A stretch of 64,000 nt of DNA. Origin: Anaerolineales bacterium. GTDB lineage: Bacteria > Chloroflexota > Anaerolineae > 4572-78 > J111. Position numbers and translations under genes: made by a program. Every line of letters starts with the position of its first letter. Within the stretch, counting starts at the first letter, position 1. The stretch spans positions 62,001 to 126,000 of the forward strand of contig JACKAU010000021.1 in assembly GCA_020634855.1 (NCBI GenBank), written 5' to 3'. The notes beneath the pieces are model-generated. The model had not been told where the DNA came from. It searched no databases and saw nothing but the letters and a program-made list of their open reading frames with translations. Positions 26,001 to 33,838 of this stretch are shown here, piece after piece.

Positions 26001-26072
26001 ACAGAAGGACCGGGGAATTACACCATCACCTTCAACGATCAATCGAAGGTGTACACGGTGGTCAAAAATTAG
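23061..26072 (+). CDS. Secreted GH15 glucoamylase/glucodextranase-type enzyme with two C-terminal modules
   Basis: A 1003-residue protein. Residues 1-26 form a signal peptide (MNYKK, hydrophobic core, AHA-L cleavage region). Residues about 30-310 are a beta-sandwich N-domain like that of bacterial glucodextranases and glucoamylases. The (alpha/alpha)6 GH15 catalytic domain spans about 330-800. It includes TGYRAVWPRDFYQ, then KEVLDAGFLELVRYGVR with the probable general acid Glu, and LMLPEQVWDG with the probable catalytic base Glu. Two tandem modules of about 90-100 residues follow from about 809 and 911 (YPQVYFRGTPNTW... in both), likely starch- or glycan-binding. The enzyme would release glucose from alpha-glucans outside the cytoplasm. 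GAGGAG precedes the ATG. Confidence 0.88.
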   Translation: MNYKKLITVGLILCLFCLIGPAHALATGGGGAFGVPGAASTWSYAGKQGVGTAYEQYQDKLYSDTGPSGPISKVWFSIAQGIVTETAFGQINEAQIKDLQFLVTGDGFFDEEKVNTTSQIDYLYTDSAGRPLSLAYRVINTDPDGKYQIEKHIFTDPDRQSLFMRVIFTANDTNITPYILVNPHMNNTGSGDVGFVSEDSLSAREGDSVYMTLKSSQPFGETSAGFVGQSDGYTDLDDNGVMDWNFDSADDGGGNVALTAQLPTLNNESVTFDVVVGFGDSLEAATAAADGSLSDGYTAVLNKYNGVGSDIGWEDYLAGLSNLPAMIPQTGDDGHLLYASAMVLKALEDKENAGALIASLSIPWGDTISADASATGYRAVWPRDFYQVAMALLALGDTQTPLVSFEYLDHVQVDANTPNNSGATGWFLQKTPVDGTLEWYRVQLDQTAMPIMLGWKLWQAGLLSDSEITVWYNTMLKPAAEFLANGGQVHLLDNNDTITPPRTQQERWEEQFGYSPSTTAAVITGLLAAADIAENAAADPGAAAWYKTKADEFESTVETYMFTTTGTHVSGNDNGQYFLRITQNEDPNDGANINGSNGKPAINEKEVLDAGFLELVRYGVRRPDDPDVLDSLVEVDDETLPDNLRLKYEFTFPGDSTAYPGWRRYGNDGYGERTDDGSNYIGSAGDQRGRVWPFFTGERGHFELELAKANAGGALDAASVAALRDVYVRALENYANEGLMLPEQVWDGVGVNAAHNYTTGEGTNSATPLAWTHAEYVKLVKSLTDQNTWDSYAIVRDRYGETGGLASTYPQVYFRGTPNTWGTTPMTLTADYTWVITPTFGSAGNERFKLDINGDWSLNFGDNQPDGIADQGGADIPITEGAGDYTITFNDQTNAYTVIKQGGGGGFASMYPQVYFRGTPNTWETTPMTLVADNTWSINVTFGNTPSERFKFDINGDWTLNFGDNQPDGIADQTGNDILITEGPGNYTITFNDQSKVYTVVKN
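25485..26069 (+). repeat. Tandem duplication encoding two glycan-binding-like modules
   Basis: The segments starting at 25485 and 25791 are highly similar in DNA and protein over about 280 bases, a 306-bp period. Both encode YPQVYFRGTPNTW, FDINGDW/LDINGDW, NFGDNQPDGIADQ and DYTITFNDQ/NYTITFNDQ. High nucleotide identity indicates a recent duplication or ongoing conversion. Confidence 0.8.
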
Positions 26073-26136
26073 TAGCTCTTCAATGTCGTTAAGTTCGTGT
26101 GTAATACGTAACGCAGCTGTGAGCCGCAGCCAAAAG

Positions 26137-26228
26137 ATTTAACCACAAAGAGCGCGGAGAAGGCACAAAGAACACCAAGATAAATCTCTGAGAACTTTGT
26201 GCCTACTTTGTGTCCTCCGTGGTAAAAA
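26137..26228. repeat. Imperfect palindromic intergenic repeat (ACCACAAAG type)
   Basis: It begins TTTAACCACAAAGAG and ends TCCTCCGTGGTAAAAA. Internal GGCACAAAG pairs with CTTTGTGCC. This belongs to a common dispersed bacterial intergenic element. It lies between the glucoamylase and the thioesterase genes, which converge, and may serve as a transcription barrier. Confidence 0.5.
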
Positions 26229-26329
26229 CCCTTGCGGATTGGTTTGGCACGACCTTAGTTGGCGTAGCCATCGTTAGTGGTCGTTACTTTTATTGGCTTT
26301 TGTTAGATCAGGTCGTGGCCATTTCCGTT

Positions 26330-26884
26330 TTAGCCAGGATTACCTGGCTGTTGATCCGGGTTGGGGAATGAAACCGTCCCCAACTCAAACTCGGTCGGAT
26401 CATCGTCGTGGTGATCGATCCGCCACTCTTGCTCGGCTATATCAAAATCGGCAATTTTTTCGAGGGGTAGTTTGGCGTATTTGCCGTACCCCTCAACGGC
26501 GACCTTGCCGCTGCTGAGTAAAATCTCCCCTGTTCCTTCAAAGTGCCGCTCGGTTTCTTGGGTGATACGGCCTACCACCTGCAACTCTTCATTCAACGGA
26601 ACAGGCCGGCGGAAGCGAACCGAAAATTCCGTGGTGACGCCCCATATCATCTCGCCATATTTGGTCAGGATGGCCCGCCCGATGGTTTCATCCAGAATGG
26701 CTGTGGCAATACCCCCGTGCAGCCGCCCCGGATAGCTTTGATGTTCTTCCAGCGCGGTGAACAGCGCCACAATCTCGCCATTTTCCAACTCGTAAAAATG
26801 GGCCTTTAGGCCCGCTGAATTCTTTAACCCGCACACTAGACACATTTTTGAGTTAGGTTGTTTGCCGGTCACTCGATAAGGCAT
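26330..26884 (-). CDS. PaaI-type hotdog-fold thioesterase
   Basis: A 184-residue protein. It starts with a CLVCG Cys pair at residues 15-18, then the hotdog signature: SYPGRLHGGIATAILDETIGRA with the conserved H-G-G-x-x-x-x-x-L-D-E, followed by TTEFSVRFRRPVP. Family members hydrolyse acyl-CoA thioesters. The first 25 residues with the CxxC resemble the subgroup annotated as PaaI-like proteins with an N-terminal Cys motif. The C-terminal 30 residues are acidic and may be disordered. GAGGAATAACC precedes the ATG. It is a stand-alone gene; the physiological substrate is unknown. Confidence 0.82.
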   Translation of the reverse strand: MPYRVTGKQPNSKMCLVCGLKNSAGLKAHFYELENGEIVALFTALEEHQSYPGRLHGGIATAILDETIGRAILTKYGEMIWGVTTEFSVRFRRPVPLNEELQVVGRITQETERHFEGTGEILLSSGKVAVEGYGKYAKLPLEKIADFDIAEQEWRIDHHDDDPTEFELGTVSFPNPDQQPGNPG

Positions 26885-26912
26885 GGTTATTCCTCAATTG
26901 TAGGAAAGTCTA

Positions 26913-26970
26913 GAGCAGCAAAGCTGGCTTTGATTTTTTTGACAAAGCCAGCTTTGTCGCTCCGATATAT
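26913..26970. repeat. Palindromic dispersed repeat, copy B
   Basis: GCAAAGC-TG-GCTTTG, a T-rich spacer, then GACAAAGC-CA-GCTTTGTC (26941-26958) and GCTCCGATAT. It is the inverted counterpart of copy A at 22825-22885. The loop dinucleotides differ (TT versus TG/CA) while the stems are conserved, which suggests selection on the fold or a recent spread. Confidence 0.65.
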
Positions 26971-27074
26971 TTTTGTTTGGGTGGTAAACCGGCAATGATT
27001 CAAGCTTAATTAGGGCCAAGGCGCAAATTGTCTCGTCATTAACGAACGGCCGTTATAGTAGCATAGCTAATTTG

Positions 27075-27103
27075 TTGACCAACTCCCCTATTCTCACTAA
27101 AAT
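27075..27103 (+). promoter_or_regulatory. Sigma-70-type promoter for the binding lipoprotein/kinase/regulator operon
   Basis: TTGACC (27075-27080), 17-base spacer, TAAAAT (27098-27103), 73 bp upstream of the GTG start at 27176. Confidence 0.5.
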
Positions 27104-27175
27104 AACGCCACCTATCGAAATTAAGATCGTGAATAGATATTCCCACTATCTAACTGCACTCTGCGAGGAGGCAAC

Positions 27176-28492
27176 GTGCGCCCAACAATGAACGTTGTAG
27201 GTTCAAGTCAACGAGGGGGGGCTTGGCCGAGACATCAATGGCTAACCTTGATCGCGCTGCTGCTTATTTTGTCTCTCGCTGCGTGTACGGCCATTACCAA
27301 TACCAATACCTCTATTCTGGATGGCACCACTACCTTTACGAAGGATGTCATCGCCGAACTGCCTGACCCGCAAACTTATCGCCTTGGCTTACACACCGAA
27401 GTGACCGGAGCCGGCGCCCAAATCGGCGATTTAACCATTCGGGCGGCCCGGTTGGCTGTTGAAGAGATCAATGACGCCGGCGGCGTCAACGGTATCCCCC
27501 TGGAACTTGTCGTCCGTGATGTTCGGTCCGATCCGCAATTTGCGCTGGAGCAGTATCACCATGCCATTGCCGAAGATAATCTGGTAGCCTTGCTGGGGCC
27601 GCTGAAATCGGCCTACGCCACCTTGATGGTGCCTGAACATCGTCACGAGCATCTGCCGATGTTCATCGGGGCTACCAATTATACCCTGACCGAACAGGGG
27701 GCCACCAACCTCTTCCGCGCCCGCCCCAGCGACCGTTTGGGCGCAGCGGCTATGGTCACCATCGCCATCGACCAATTAGGGGCCGAACGGATTGGCCTGG
27801 TTTATGACAGCGATGCTTTTGGTAGCGGCGGCGCTGAACTGATCCGCCAAGAGTTAAGTGAGCGCGGCCGCACCCTGACCGCCGATATTAGCTACTTGAC
27901 CGAGACCGGTGAATTTGATCCACTGGTCCGCCGGCTGGCCGAAGAGCAAGTAGATATGGTGCTTATTTACGGCACCAACCAGACGGATGTCGGCCGGCTG
28001 CTCCGCACCATTCGCTACTGGGATTTGGAGGTGCCCATCTTTACCTCCCCCGGCGGCTCCTCGGTTGTGACCCACAATGTCGCCGCCGAAGCGCAAGACG
28101 GTATCCTGGCCATTAATGACGGATTTTTGAAGGACTCGATCAACGCGGCGCGGTTTCAGGAGGCCTTTGTTCAGCGCTTTGGCGTGGAGCCTGATACTTA
28201 TGTGGCTTGGACCTACGACGTCGTCTATCTGCTGGCCGATATTCTGGCCGAACACCCCGACGCCAGGGGCGATGTGTTAGACGACCTCATTCGCCAAACG
28301 ACATTTGATGGCATCCAGGGCAGCTACCGTTTCGATGAAACCGGCGAAGGGCTGCACTCCGTAACCATCGTCCGTATGGAAGATGCCGTACCGCAGCCGG
28401 TCGGAACGTATGGCCCCACCGGATTCGTGCCTAATGCTGATTGGCCGGCCGTTAAAGCGAGTTTGGGCCGGCCGGCGGAGCCGATACCATGA
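27176..28492 (+). CDS. Branched-chain-amino-acid-type periplasmic binding lipoprotein
   Basis: GTG start with GAGGAGG six bases upstream; 438 residues. The N-terminus is a lipoprotein signal with lipobox LSLAAC near residue 35. The rest is a type 1 periplasmic-binding fold of the Peripla_BP_6 (LivJ-like) family. It has RLAVEEINDAGGVNGIPLELVVRD, VALLGPLKSAYATLMVPE, GLVYDSDAFGSGGAELI and VYLLADIL. No ABC permease or ATPase is nearby. Instead the stop overlaps (ATGA) the start of a sensor kinase gene, so the protein is more likely a ligand sensor feeding that kinase than a transport component. The ligand is unknown. Confidence 0.85.
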   Translation: MRPTMNVVGSSQRGGAWPRHQWLTLIALLLILSLAACTAITNTNTSILDGTTTFTKDVIAELPDPQTYRLGLHTEVTGAGAQIGDLTIRAARLAVEEINDAGGVNGIPLELVVRDVRSDPQFALEQYHHAIAEDNLVALLGPLKSAYATLMVPEHRHEHLPMFIGATNYTLTEQGATNLFRARPSDRLGAAAMVTIAIDQLGAERIGLVYDSDAFGSGGAELIRQELSERGRTLTADISYLTETGEFDPLVRRLAEEQVDMVLIYGTNQTDVGRLLRTIRYWDLEVPIFTSPGGSSVVTHNVAAEAQDGILAINDGFLKDSINAARFQEAFVQRFGVEPDTYVAWTYDVVYLLADILAEHPDARGDVLDDLIRQTTFDGIQGSYRFDETGEGLHSVTIVRMEDAVPQPVGTYGPTGFVPNADWPAVKASLGRPAEPIP

Positions 28493-30888
28493 GGTCGTTT
28501 TGGAGACATCTGAGCCAGCTTTTTCAACGGCGCTCTCTGGCCACCCGGCTGATTGTTTTGATCTTGGTTGTCGCCACATTGGCCATTACCATTTTGTTTT
28601 ACGACTTGAGTCATCAAAATCAGCGGGAAATCGAAGAACTGCAAACCAACAACCTCATCAACGACGCCCAAGAATTGGCCCGCAGTCTCGACGCCCTGGT
28701 TGAAAGCGAGACCAGCCGCATTGCCAACCTGTCGCTCTCTCGCGCTGTGCAGGAGTTTGTCAGCGCCCGCCCCGACCAGCGTTCGGCCCTATTTACGCCC
28801 ACCCTGACCGATTTTACCAACTTTCTCGATTCCAGCCCGGCTTACCGGGCCGTGCTGCTGCTGGATGACTCCGGCGAGGTTTTGATCTCTACTCAAGGCA
28901 GCTACGTGGGTCAAAACTTTGCCAGCAGCGACTTTTTCCAAGAAGCGCTGCAAAATCAGGTCTATATGTCTAACCCCGGCCTGTCCTCGCTCGACCGGCA
29001 GGCCGTCATTTGGGTAGCCGCGCCGGTTTACACCGATGATCCCCTGACGCCGGCCGGGATCGTGGTGGTTACGCTCTCGCCGGAATTATTGTGGAACCCG
29101 GTTGAGCGGTTGGCCATTGGCGAACACGGCTACGCCATCCTGCTCGATCAGTATGGTATCCGGCTGGCTCACGGGCGCGACCGGACTTATATCTTTCGCA
29201 GCCTGGCGCCCTTGCCGCCCGACGTTTGGGCCGAACTGCAAGCCAGCAATCGCTTTGGGGCGCTGCCGGAAATTATGGATACCGGCAGTTATACGCTTTG
29301 GAATTATGTACAAACCAAGCCGCTGCCGTCGCTGCTGATTGATGCGTCCGATGAGCAGCCCCAGCGCGTATATTACAGCGCCGCCCCCTTGGAGACCCGC
29401 AACTGGACCGTGGTGGCGATGCTGCCCGAAGCGGAAGTATTGGCCCCGGCCAATCGCGTTACCTCGCACGGGATGGCCGCCGCTATCTTGTTGACGGTGC
29501 TGCTGGGCCTTACGGTGGTCTGGATGGCGCAGCGAATTATGCAGCCGGTGCCGCAGTTGGTTAAAGCGGCCACCAAAATTGCTCATGGCGATTTATCGAC
29601 GCCGATTGAGGTTAAGGGCGTGGCCGAGTTGAGTGTGTTGGCCGAAAGTTTCGAGTCGATGCGTTGCAATTTGCAAGACTCGCAAGACCAACTGGCCCAG
29701 TGGGCGCGCACGCTGGAGGTTCGCGTGGCGCAACGGACGCAGGAATTGGCCGCCTTGTCGGAAGTGGTCGCCTTTGCCAGCCTGTCCCAATCGCGCCCAC
29801 AGTTGATGGACACCGCGCTGGCCCAGTCGCTCAAGGCGATGAATGCGGAGATGGGCGGTATTTGGATAGCCGACGGTGACGGCATAGTTCACTTGCAAGC
29901 CTACCGCGGCCTGGACGACGAGTTAATTGAAGGGCTGACGACCTTTGAGACTGGTGAAGGGTTGATTGGCCGCGTTCAGAAAACCGGTGAGCCGGTGGTG
30001 CTGGATGATCTCAGCCAGGCGCCCCGTTTAGCTAAAGCCGTGGTTCAGGAACGTCTCATCCGGGCGTTTGTGGCCGTGCCGCTGCGCATTCACGGTCAAA
30101 ATCTGGGAGTCCTGGCCGTCTTCAGCCAGGTGCAGCAATATTTCAGCCCCGAAGTTGTGCTGCTGGCGGCCTCGATTGCCCGGCAAATCGCCTTGACCCT
30201 GGATAACCTCAATTTGGTCGAACAGGTTCAGCGCCAGGCCCACAGTGTGGCCCGCCTGCAAGAGCGGGAACGTATTGGCGCTGAAATTCACGACAGTATG
30301 GCCCAAACCCTCAGCTATCTCTACCTTCAGGCCGACCAACTGGCCGACGATTCGCTGACGATTTCGCCCCAAGAAGTTAAATCGCGTTTGCTGAATCTAC
30401 GGGAGGTCATCGCCGCCTTAACCAGCGAAACTCGCCAGATGATTGCCCAGTTGCGCGATGTATCGCCCCCGCCGCCGGCGAACTTGGAAACGATCATCCG
30501 GGCTGAACTGGACAAACTTTCAGATGAACTTAAAATCGAGGTCAGGCTGGATTTGCAGCAAGCCGGCGCCCTGGCCATCCCGGCCGAAACCGGCACCGAG
30601 CTGACCCGCATTGTGGGTGAGGCCCTGCGCAACGCCCAAAAACACGGCCACGCCGATGTCGCCTGGTTAACATTTGAGCGAGAAAATGGCACAGCGTTTC
30701 TATCGGTGCAGGATAACGGCTCCGGCTTTAATCCGACTCAGTCGCCCCGGGACAATCGGCCCCATTTCGGCCTGAGCGTGATGCAAGCCCGCGCCGCCCG
30801 GATTGGGGGTCAATTAAAAATCAACAGCGAGATGGGTAAAGGAACCCGCATCGAGATCGTTTGGCCGGTCAACAGTCAGGAGAGATAG
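28489..30888 (+). CDS. Sensor histidine kinase: extracytoplasmic Cache-like domain, HAMP, GAF, HisKA_3
   Basis: A 799-residue kinase. TM1 is about residues 18-40, an extracytoplasmic double-Cache-like domain about 41-320, and TM2 about 326-346. HAMP follows (QPVPQLVKAATKIAHGDLSTPIEV), then a coiled coil and a GAF domain (about 430-585). HisKA_3 has H601 in EIHDSMAQTLSYLYLQ, and the HATPase has the N-box GEALRNAQKHG and DNGSGFNP. This is the NarX/DegS-type kinase layout that pairs with a NarL-type regulator, which is the next gene (9 bp gap). Coupled translation with the binding lipoprotein suggests the lipoprotein presents ligand to the extracytoplasmic domain. Confidence 0.88.
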   Translation: MRSFWRHLSQLFQRRSLATRLIVLILVVATLAITILFYDLSHQNQREIEELQTNNLINDAQELARSLDALVESETSRIANLSLSRAVQEFVSARPDQRSALFTPTLTDFTNFLDSSPAYRAVLLLDDSGEVLISTQGSYVGQNFASSDFFQEALQNQVYMSNPGLSSLDRQAVIWVAAPVYTDDPLTPAGIVVVTLSPELLWNPVERLAIGEHGYAILLDQYGIRLAHGRDRTYIFRSLAPLPPDVWAELQASNRFGALPEIMDTGSYTLWNYVQTKPLPSLLIDASDEQPQRVYYSAAPLETRNWTVVAMLPEAEVLAPANRVTSHGMAAAILLTVLLGLTVVWMAQRIMQPVPQLVKAATKIAHGDLSTPIEVKGVAELSVLAESFESMRCNLQDSQDQLAQWARTLEVRVAQRTQELAALSEVVAFASLSQSRPQLMDTALAQSLKAMNAEMGGIWIADGDGIVHLQAYRGLDDELIEGLTTFETGEGLIGRVQKTGEPVVLDDLSQAPRLAKAVVQERLIRAFVAVPLRIHGQNLGVLAVFSQVQQYFSPEVVLLAASIARQIALTLDNLNLVEQVQRQAHSVARLQERERIGAEIHDSMAQTLSYLYLQADQLADDSLTISPQEVKSRLLNLREVIAALTSETRQMIAQLRDVSPPPPANLETIIRAELDKLSDELKIEVRLDLQQAGALAIPAETGTELTRIVGEALRNAQKHGHADVAWLTFERENGTAFLSVQDNGSGFNPTQSPRDNRPHFGLSVMQARAARIGGQLKINSEMGKGTRIEIVWPVNSQER

Positions 30889-30897
30889 GACACCGCA

Positions 30898-31575
30898 ATG
30901 ACAAAGGAACGAAAAATACGGGTAATGGTAGTAGACGATCACGCGCTGTTTCGGGATGGGATGGTCAGCGTGGTCACGAACCAGCCGGATATGGAAGTGG
31001 TGGGTGAGGCGTCTGATGGGCTGGAAGCCTTTATTATGGCCCAACAACTACAGCCCAATGTGATTTTGATGGATATTAACATGCCTGGCACCGACGGCTT
31101 GGAAGCGACCCGACTGATTACCCAGGCTCTGCCTGATACCCATATTATCATGCTGACGGTCCGTGACAATGATGAGCAGATCTTCGAGGCTATTCGCAAC
31201 GGCGCGGTGGGCTACCTGCTTAAAACGATCCGAGCTCGTGATCTAATCGACATGATTCACGCCGCGGCGAAGGGCCAGGCGGCGCTGTCGCCCGGATTGG
31301 CCCTGCGGGTGATGTCGGAGTTCCGCCGGCTGGGCGAGCCTGACTCGGCCGAGCCGGCGACGGCCAACCCATCGGCCGAGACCGACACCCGCCTGGAACA
31401 GTTGACCGACCGGGAACAGGAAGTGCTTAACCTGGTGGCCGAAGGGTTGAGCGATAAAGAGATCAGCGAGGCGCTGTACATCAGCCTATACACCGTTAAA
31501 TCACACGTGCGCAATATCCTCTCCAAGCTGCACGTCAAGAATCGCCGCGAGGCCGCTCGTCTGGCGAAGAAGTAG
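30898..31575 (+). CDS. NarL/FixJ-type response regulator
   Basis: A 225-residue regulator. REC spans residues 1-125 with D13/D14, phosphoacceptor D59 (LMDINMPGTDG) and LLKTIRA at the conserved lysine. LuxR-type HTH covers about residues 158-225 (LTDREQEVLNLVAEGLSDKEIS, then YTVKSHVRNILSKL). The cognate kinase is immediately upstream with a HisKA_3 dimerisation domain. Phosphorylation should promote DNA binding; the targets are not evident. The CstA gene 240 bp downstream is a candidate because it has a large leader with a strong hairpin. Third gene of the operon. Confidence 0.9.
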   Translation: MTKERKIRVMVVDDHALFRDGMVSVVTNQPDMEVVGEASDGLEAFIMAQQLQPNVILMDINMPGTDGLEATRLITQALPDTHIIMLTVRDNDEQIFEAIRNGAVGYLLKTIRARDLIDMIHAAAKGQAALSPGLALRVMSEFRRLGEPDSAEPATANPSAETDTRLEQLTDREQEVLNLVAEGLSDKEISEALYISLYTVKSHVRNILSKLHVKNRREAARLAKK

Positions 31576-31719
31576 AACGAACTAGTTCTTTTATTAGTAT
31601 AATTTTTCACAAATACCTCTTTTGTCCTCCTATTATTGCCTCAAGAGTGATTGAGACCTCTTGCAAATTCTGGTAAAGTAAAGCCAATCGAATAGTTATT
31701 CCATACTCACTTCGGGAAC

Positions 31720-31763
31720 GGGGACCGGCTCATTTAGGGATTATTGGCCCTAAGCCGGTCCCC
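31720..31763 (+). promoter_or_regulatory. Long leader hairpin upstream of the CstA-family gene
   Basis: Outer arms GGGGACCGGC (31720-31729) and GCCGGTCCCC (31754-31763); inner arms TTAGGG and CCCTAA. It ends about 50 bp before the start codon and has no T-run, so it is more likely an mRNA leader structure or operator than a terminator. Confidence 0.45.
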
Positions 31764-31814
31764 CATCATCACATTCAATATCAATATAACTCATATTTCG
31801 GGAGGTCTTTCGAC

Positions 31815-33266
31815 ATGTTGCTGCTTTTAACCTGTATTATTCTATTGATTGCCGGGTACTATGTGTACGGCACTTTTGTGGAAAAGGTCTTTGGTATCGA
31901 CCGCAGCCGGCCCACGCCGGCCATTACCGAAGCCGATGGCGTTGACTTTGTAGAGATGCCAACTTGGAAAGTATTTCTAATTCAACTCCTTGATATTGCC
32001 GGAATCGGGCCAATTTTTGGGCCAATTCTGGGCGCGCTGTACGGTCCTCAAGCGTTGTTGTGGGTGGTCTTTGGCTCAATTTTTGCCGGAGCCGTGCATG
32101 ATTTCTTTAGCGGCATGCTGTCCGTGCGAAACAAGGGGCAAAATATCCCGGAAGTTGTGGGCGATGCGCTGGGTATGCCGGCTCGCCACGTGATGCGCTT
32201 CTTCTCAGTGCTGCTGCTGCTGCTGGTTGGCGTGGTGTTTGTGCTCAGCCCGGCCAAACTGCTCAGCGAAATGACCGGCGTCAATGTGACGGCCCTGGTC
32301 ATGGCTATTTTCGCTTATTATTTCATCGCCACTATCGTCCCGATCAACGCCGTGATCGGGCGGCTCTATCCCATCTTTGGCGCGCTGTTGGTCTTCATGA
32401 CGGTGGGTGTGGCCGGTGGTTTAATCTTTGGCGGTTATGAGTTGGTGCCGAACCAGAACTTCTTTGTCAACGTCCATCCGGGCGGGGCGCCGCTCTGGCC
32501 GCTGCTGTTTATCGTTCTCTCCTGTGGGGCAATCAGTGGTTTCCACTCAACCCAATCGCCGTTGATGGCTCGCTGTCTTAAAACTGAAACCGATGCTCGC
32601 TTTGTTTTCTACGGGGCCATGATTTTGGAAGGGATTATCGCCTTAATCTGGGTCGCCGTGGGCCTGTCTTTCTACCAGTCACCTGAAGCGATGAATGCCG
32701 TCATTGCCTCCGGTTCCCCCTCTGCTGTCGTTAATGAAGTTTCAACCACGCTGCTGGGGCCGGTGGGCGGTTTCTTGGCTATCGTCGGCGTCATCATTCT
32801 CCCTATCACCAGTGGTGATACCGCCTTCAGAAGCACGCGTTTAATCCTGGCTGATGTCTTTAAGATGTCGCAGAAACCCGTTTCCAAACGACTGCTGATC
32901 GCTATCCCCCTCTTTATTGTTGGTTATGTCGTCTCGACGCAAGATTTCAATCTCATCTGGCGCTACTTCGGTTGGGCCAACCAAACGCTGGCGATGCTTG
33001 TCCTGTGGGCCGCAGCCATTTATCTGGTCAGAGCCGACAAGGCCCAGTATCACTGGATGGCCTCGCTGCCAGCCGCTTTTATGACCGCGGTAAGCATCAC
33101 CTTCATCGCCTTCTCGCCCATTGGCTTCAACTTGCCCTACAACGTGGCGGTCATTCTGGGGATTGTCGCAGCCCTGGGATCTCTGGCAGCATTCATCATT
33201 AAATCTCATAGCTGGCGCAAGCCTCGCGTCTCCGCTGGTCGGAACAAAAGCATAGGGGTCGCATAA
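31815..33266 (+). CDS. CstA-family carbon starvation / pyruvate-type transporter
   Basis: A 483-residue polytopic membrane protein with about 12-13 hydrophobic segments. CstA hallmarks are DIAGIGPIFGPILGALYGP, VHDFFSGMLSVRNKG, CGAISGFHSTQSPLMARCL, and GDTAFRSTRLILAD. It is shorter than E. coli CstA (about 700 residues) and corresponds to the short CstA type. Family members take up peptides or pyruvate. GGGAGG lies 12 bases before the ATG. It has its own terminator at 33315 and a hairpin leader upstream, so it is a single-gene unit. Confidence 0.9.
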   Translation: MLLLLTCIILLIAGYYVYGTFVEKVFGIDRSRPTPAITEADGVDFVEMPTWKVFLIQLLDIAGIGPIFGPILGALYGPQALLWVVFGSIFAGAVHDFFSGMLSVRNKGQNIPEVVGDALGMPARHVMRFFSVLLLLLVGVVFVLSPAKLLSEMTGVNVTALVMAIFAYYFIATIVPINAVIGRLYPIFGALLVFMTVGVAGGLIFGGYELVPNQNFFVNVHPGGAPLWPLLFIVLSCGAISGFHSTQSPLMARCLKTETDARFVFYGAMILEGIIALIWVAVGLSFYQSPEAMNAVIASGSPSAVVNEVSTTLLGPVGGFLAIVGVIILPITSGDTAFRSTRLILADVFKMSQKPVSKRLLIAIPLFIVGYVVSTQDFNLIWRYFGWANQTLAMLVLWAAAIYLVRADKAQYHWMASLPAAFMTAVSITFIAFSPIGFNLPYNVAVILGIVAALGSLAAFIIKSHSWRKPRVSAGRNKSIGVA

Positions 33267-33314
33267 TCGACTAACGCTACGTTTGACAATACCACCTACC
33301 CCACAGATTGATAC

Positions 33315-33360
33315 AAAGGGGTATTTCCCAACGGACTAAGGGAAATACCCCTTTTATTTT
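33315..33360 (+). terminator. Intrinsic terminator after the CstA-family gene
   Basis: 15-bp perfect arms AAAGGGGTATTTCCC (33315-33329) and GGGAAATACCCCTTT (33340-33354), 10-base loop, followed by TATTTT. Confidence 0.88.
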
Positions 33361-33838
33361 GGATACTGGCAAATAGACCTAGCCTCGATTGACCCGGACG
33401 TCGAGGCTACCTGACCGCCGACCGGTGACCGCTGAATTTCAGCGAACGCGTTGGTTTGGCGGCGATTAGTCGCCGGCGAGCAGGGTCTATCGGCTTAACA
33501 TCAATAAAGGCCATCTGGGGCCAAGGAGAGCGAGGCTAAAGCCATCGCCTTGAAAGAGCGAAGGACGCTGAAGCGCCCTCGGCCGGCGAAATGTTTGATC
33601 TTCATTACCAAGCTTTACTAACGGACACAGACTCGATTTGACCAAGACTCGGCCTCCCGTGACCACCGACCGCTGTCCACTGACCGCCAACGCTGTCCAG
33701 TTCGGCCTATTTAGGGGGCGGTCTACCGTCGGCCGGCTGCGGTCCGGTGGCTAAAAGGTGGCTTCGCTGGCTCATTCTAGGTCAAATTCAAAGGGTGTCC
33801 GTGAGCGAGTTACCAGGCCACAACGAGCTGCCTTTTTC
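33361..33838. other. Intergenic stretch with no recognised gene
   Basis: About 480 bp after the terminator. I see no credible coding frame. Two related phrases occur: TGACCGCCGACCGGTGACCGCTG near 33410 and GTGACCACCGACCGCTGTCC near 33658. This suggests a degenerate short repeat. It leads into a tandem-repeat block. Confidence 0.4.

Noticed and set aside
24897..26042. A 381-residue open frame antisense to the glucoamylase gene
   Set aside because: It is produced by the GC-rich codon pattern of the real gene. Its sequence shows repeated Gly/Val/Ile phrases mirroring the duplicated modules and no domain.
27176..28492. ABC importer operon for branched-chain amino acids
   Set aside because: Only the binding lipoprotein is present; the next genes are a kinase and a regulator, with no permease or ATPase.
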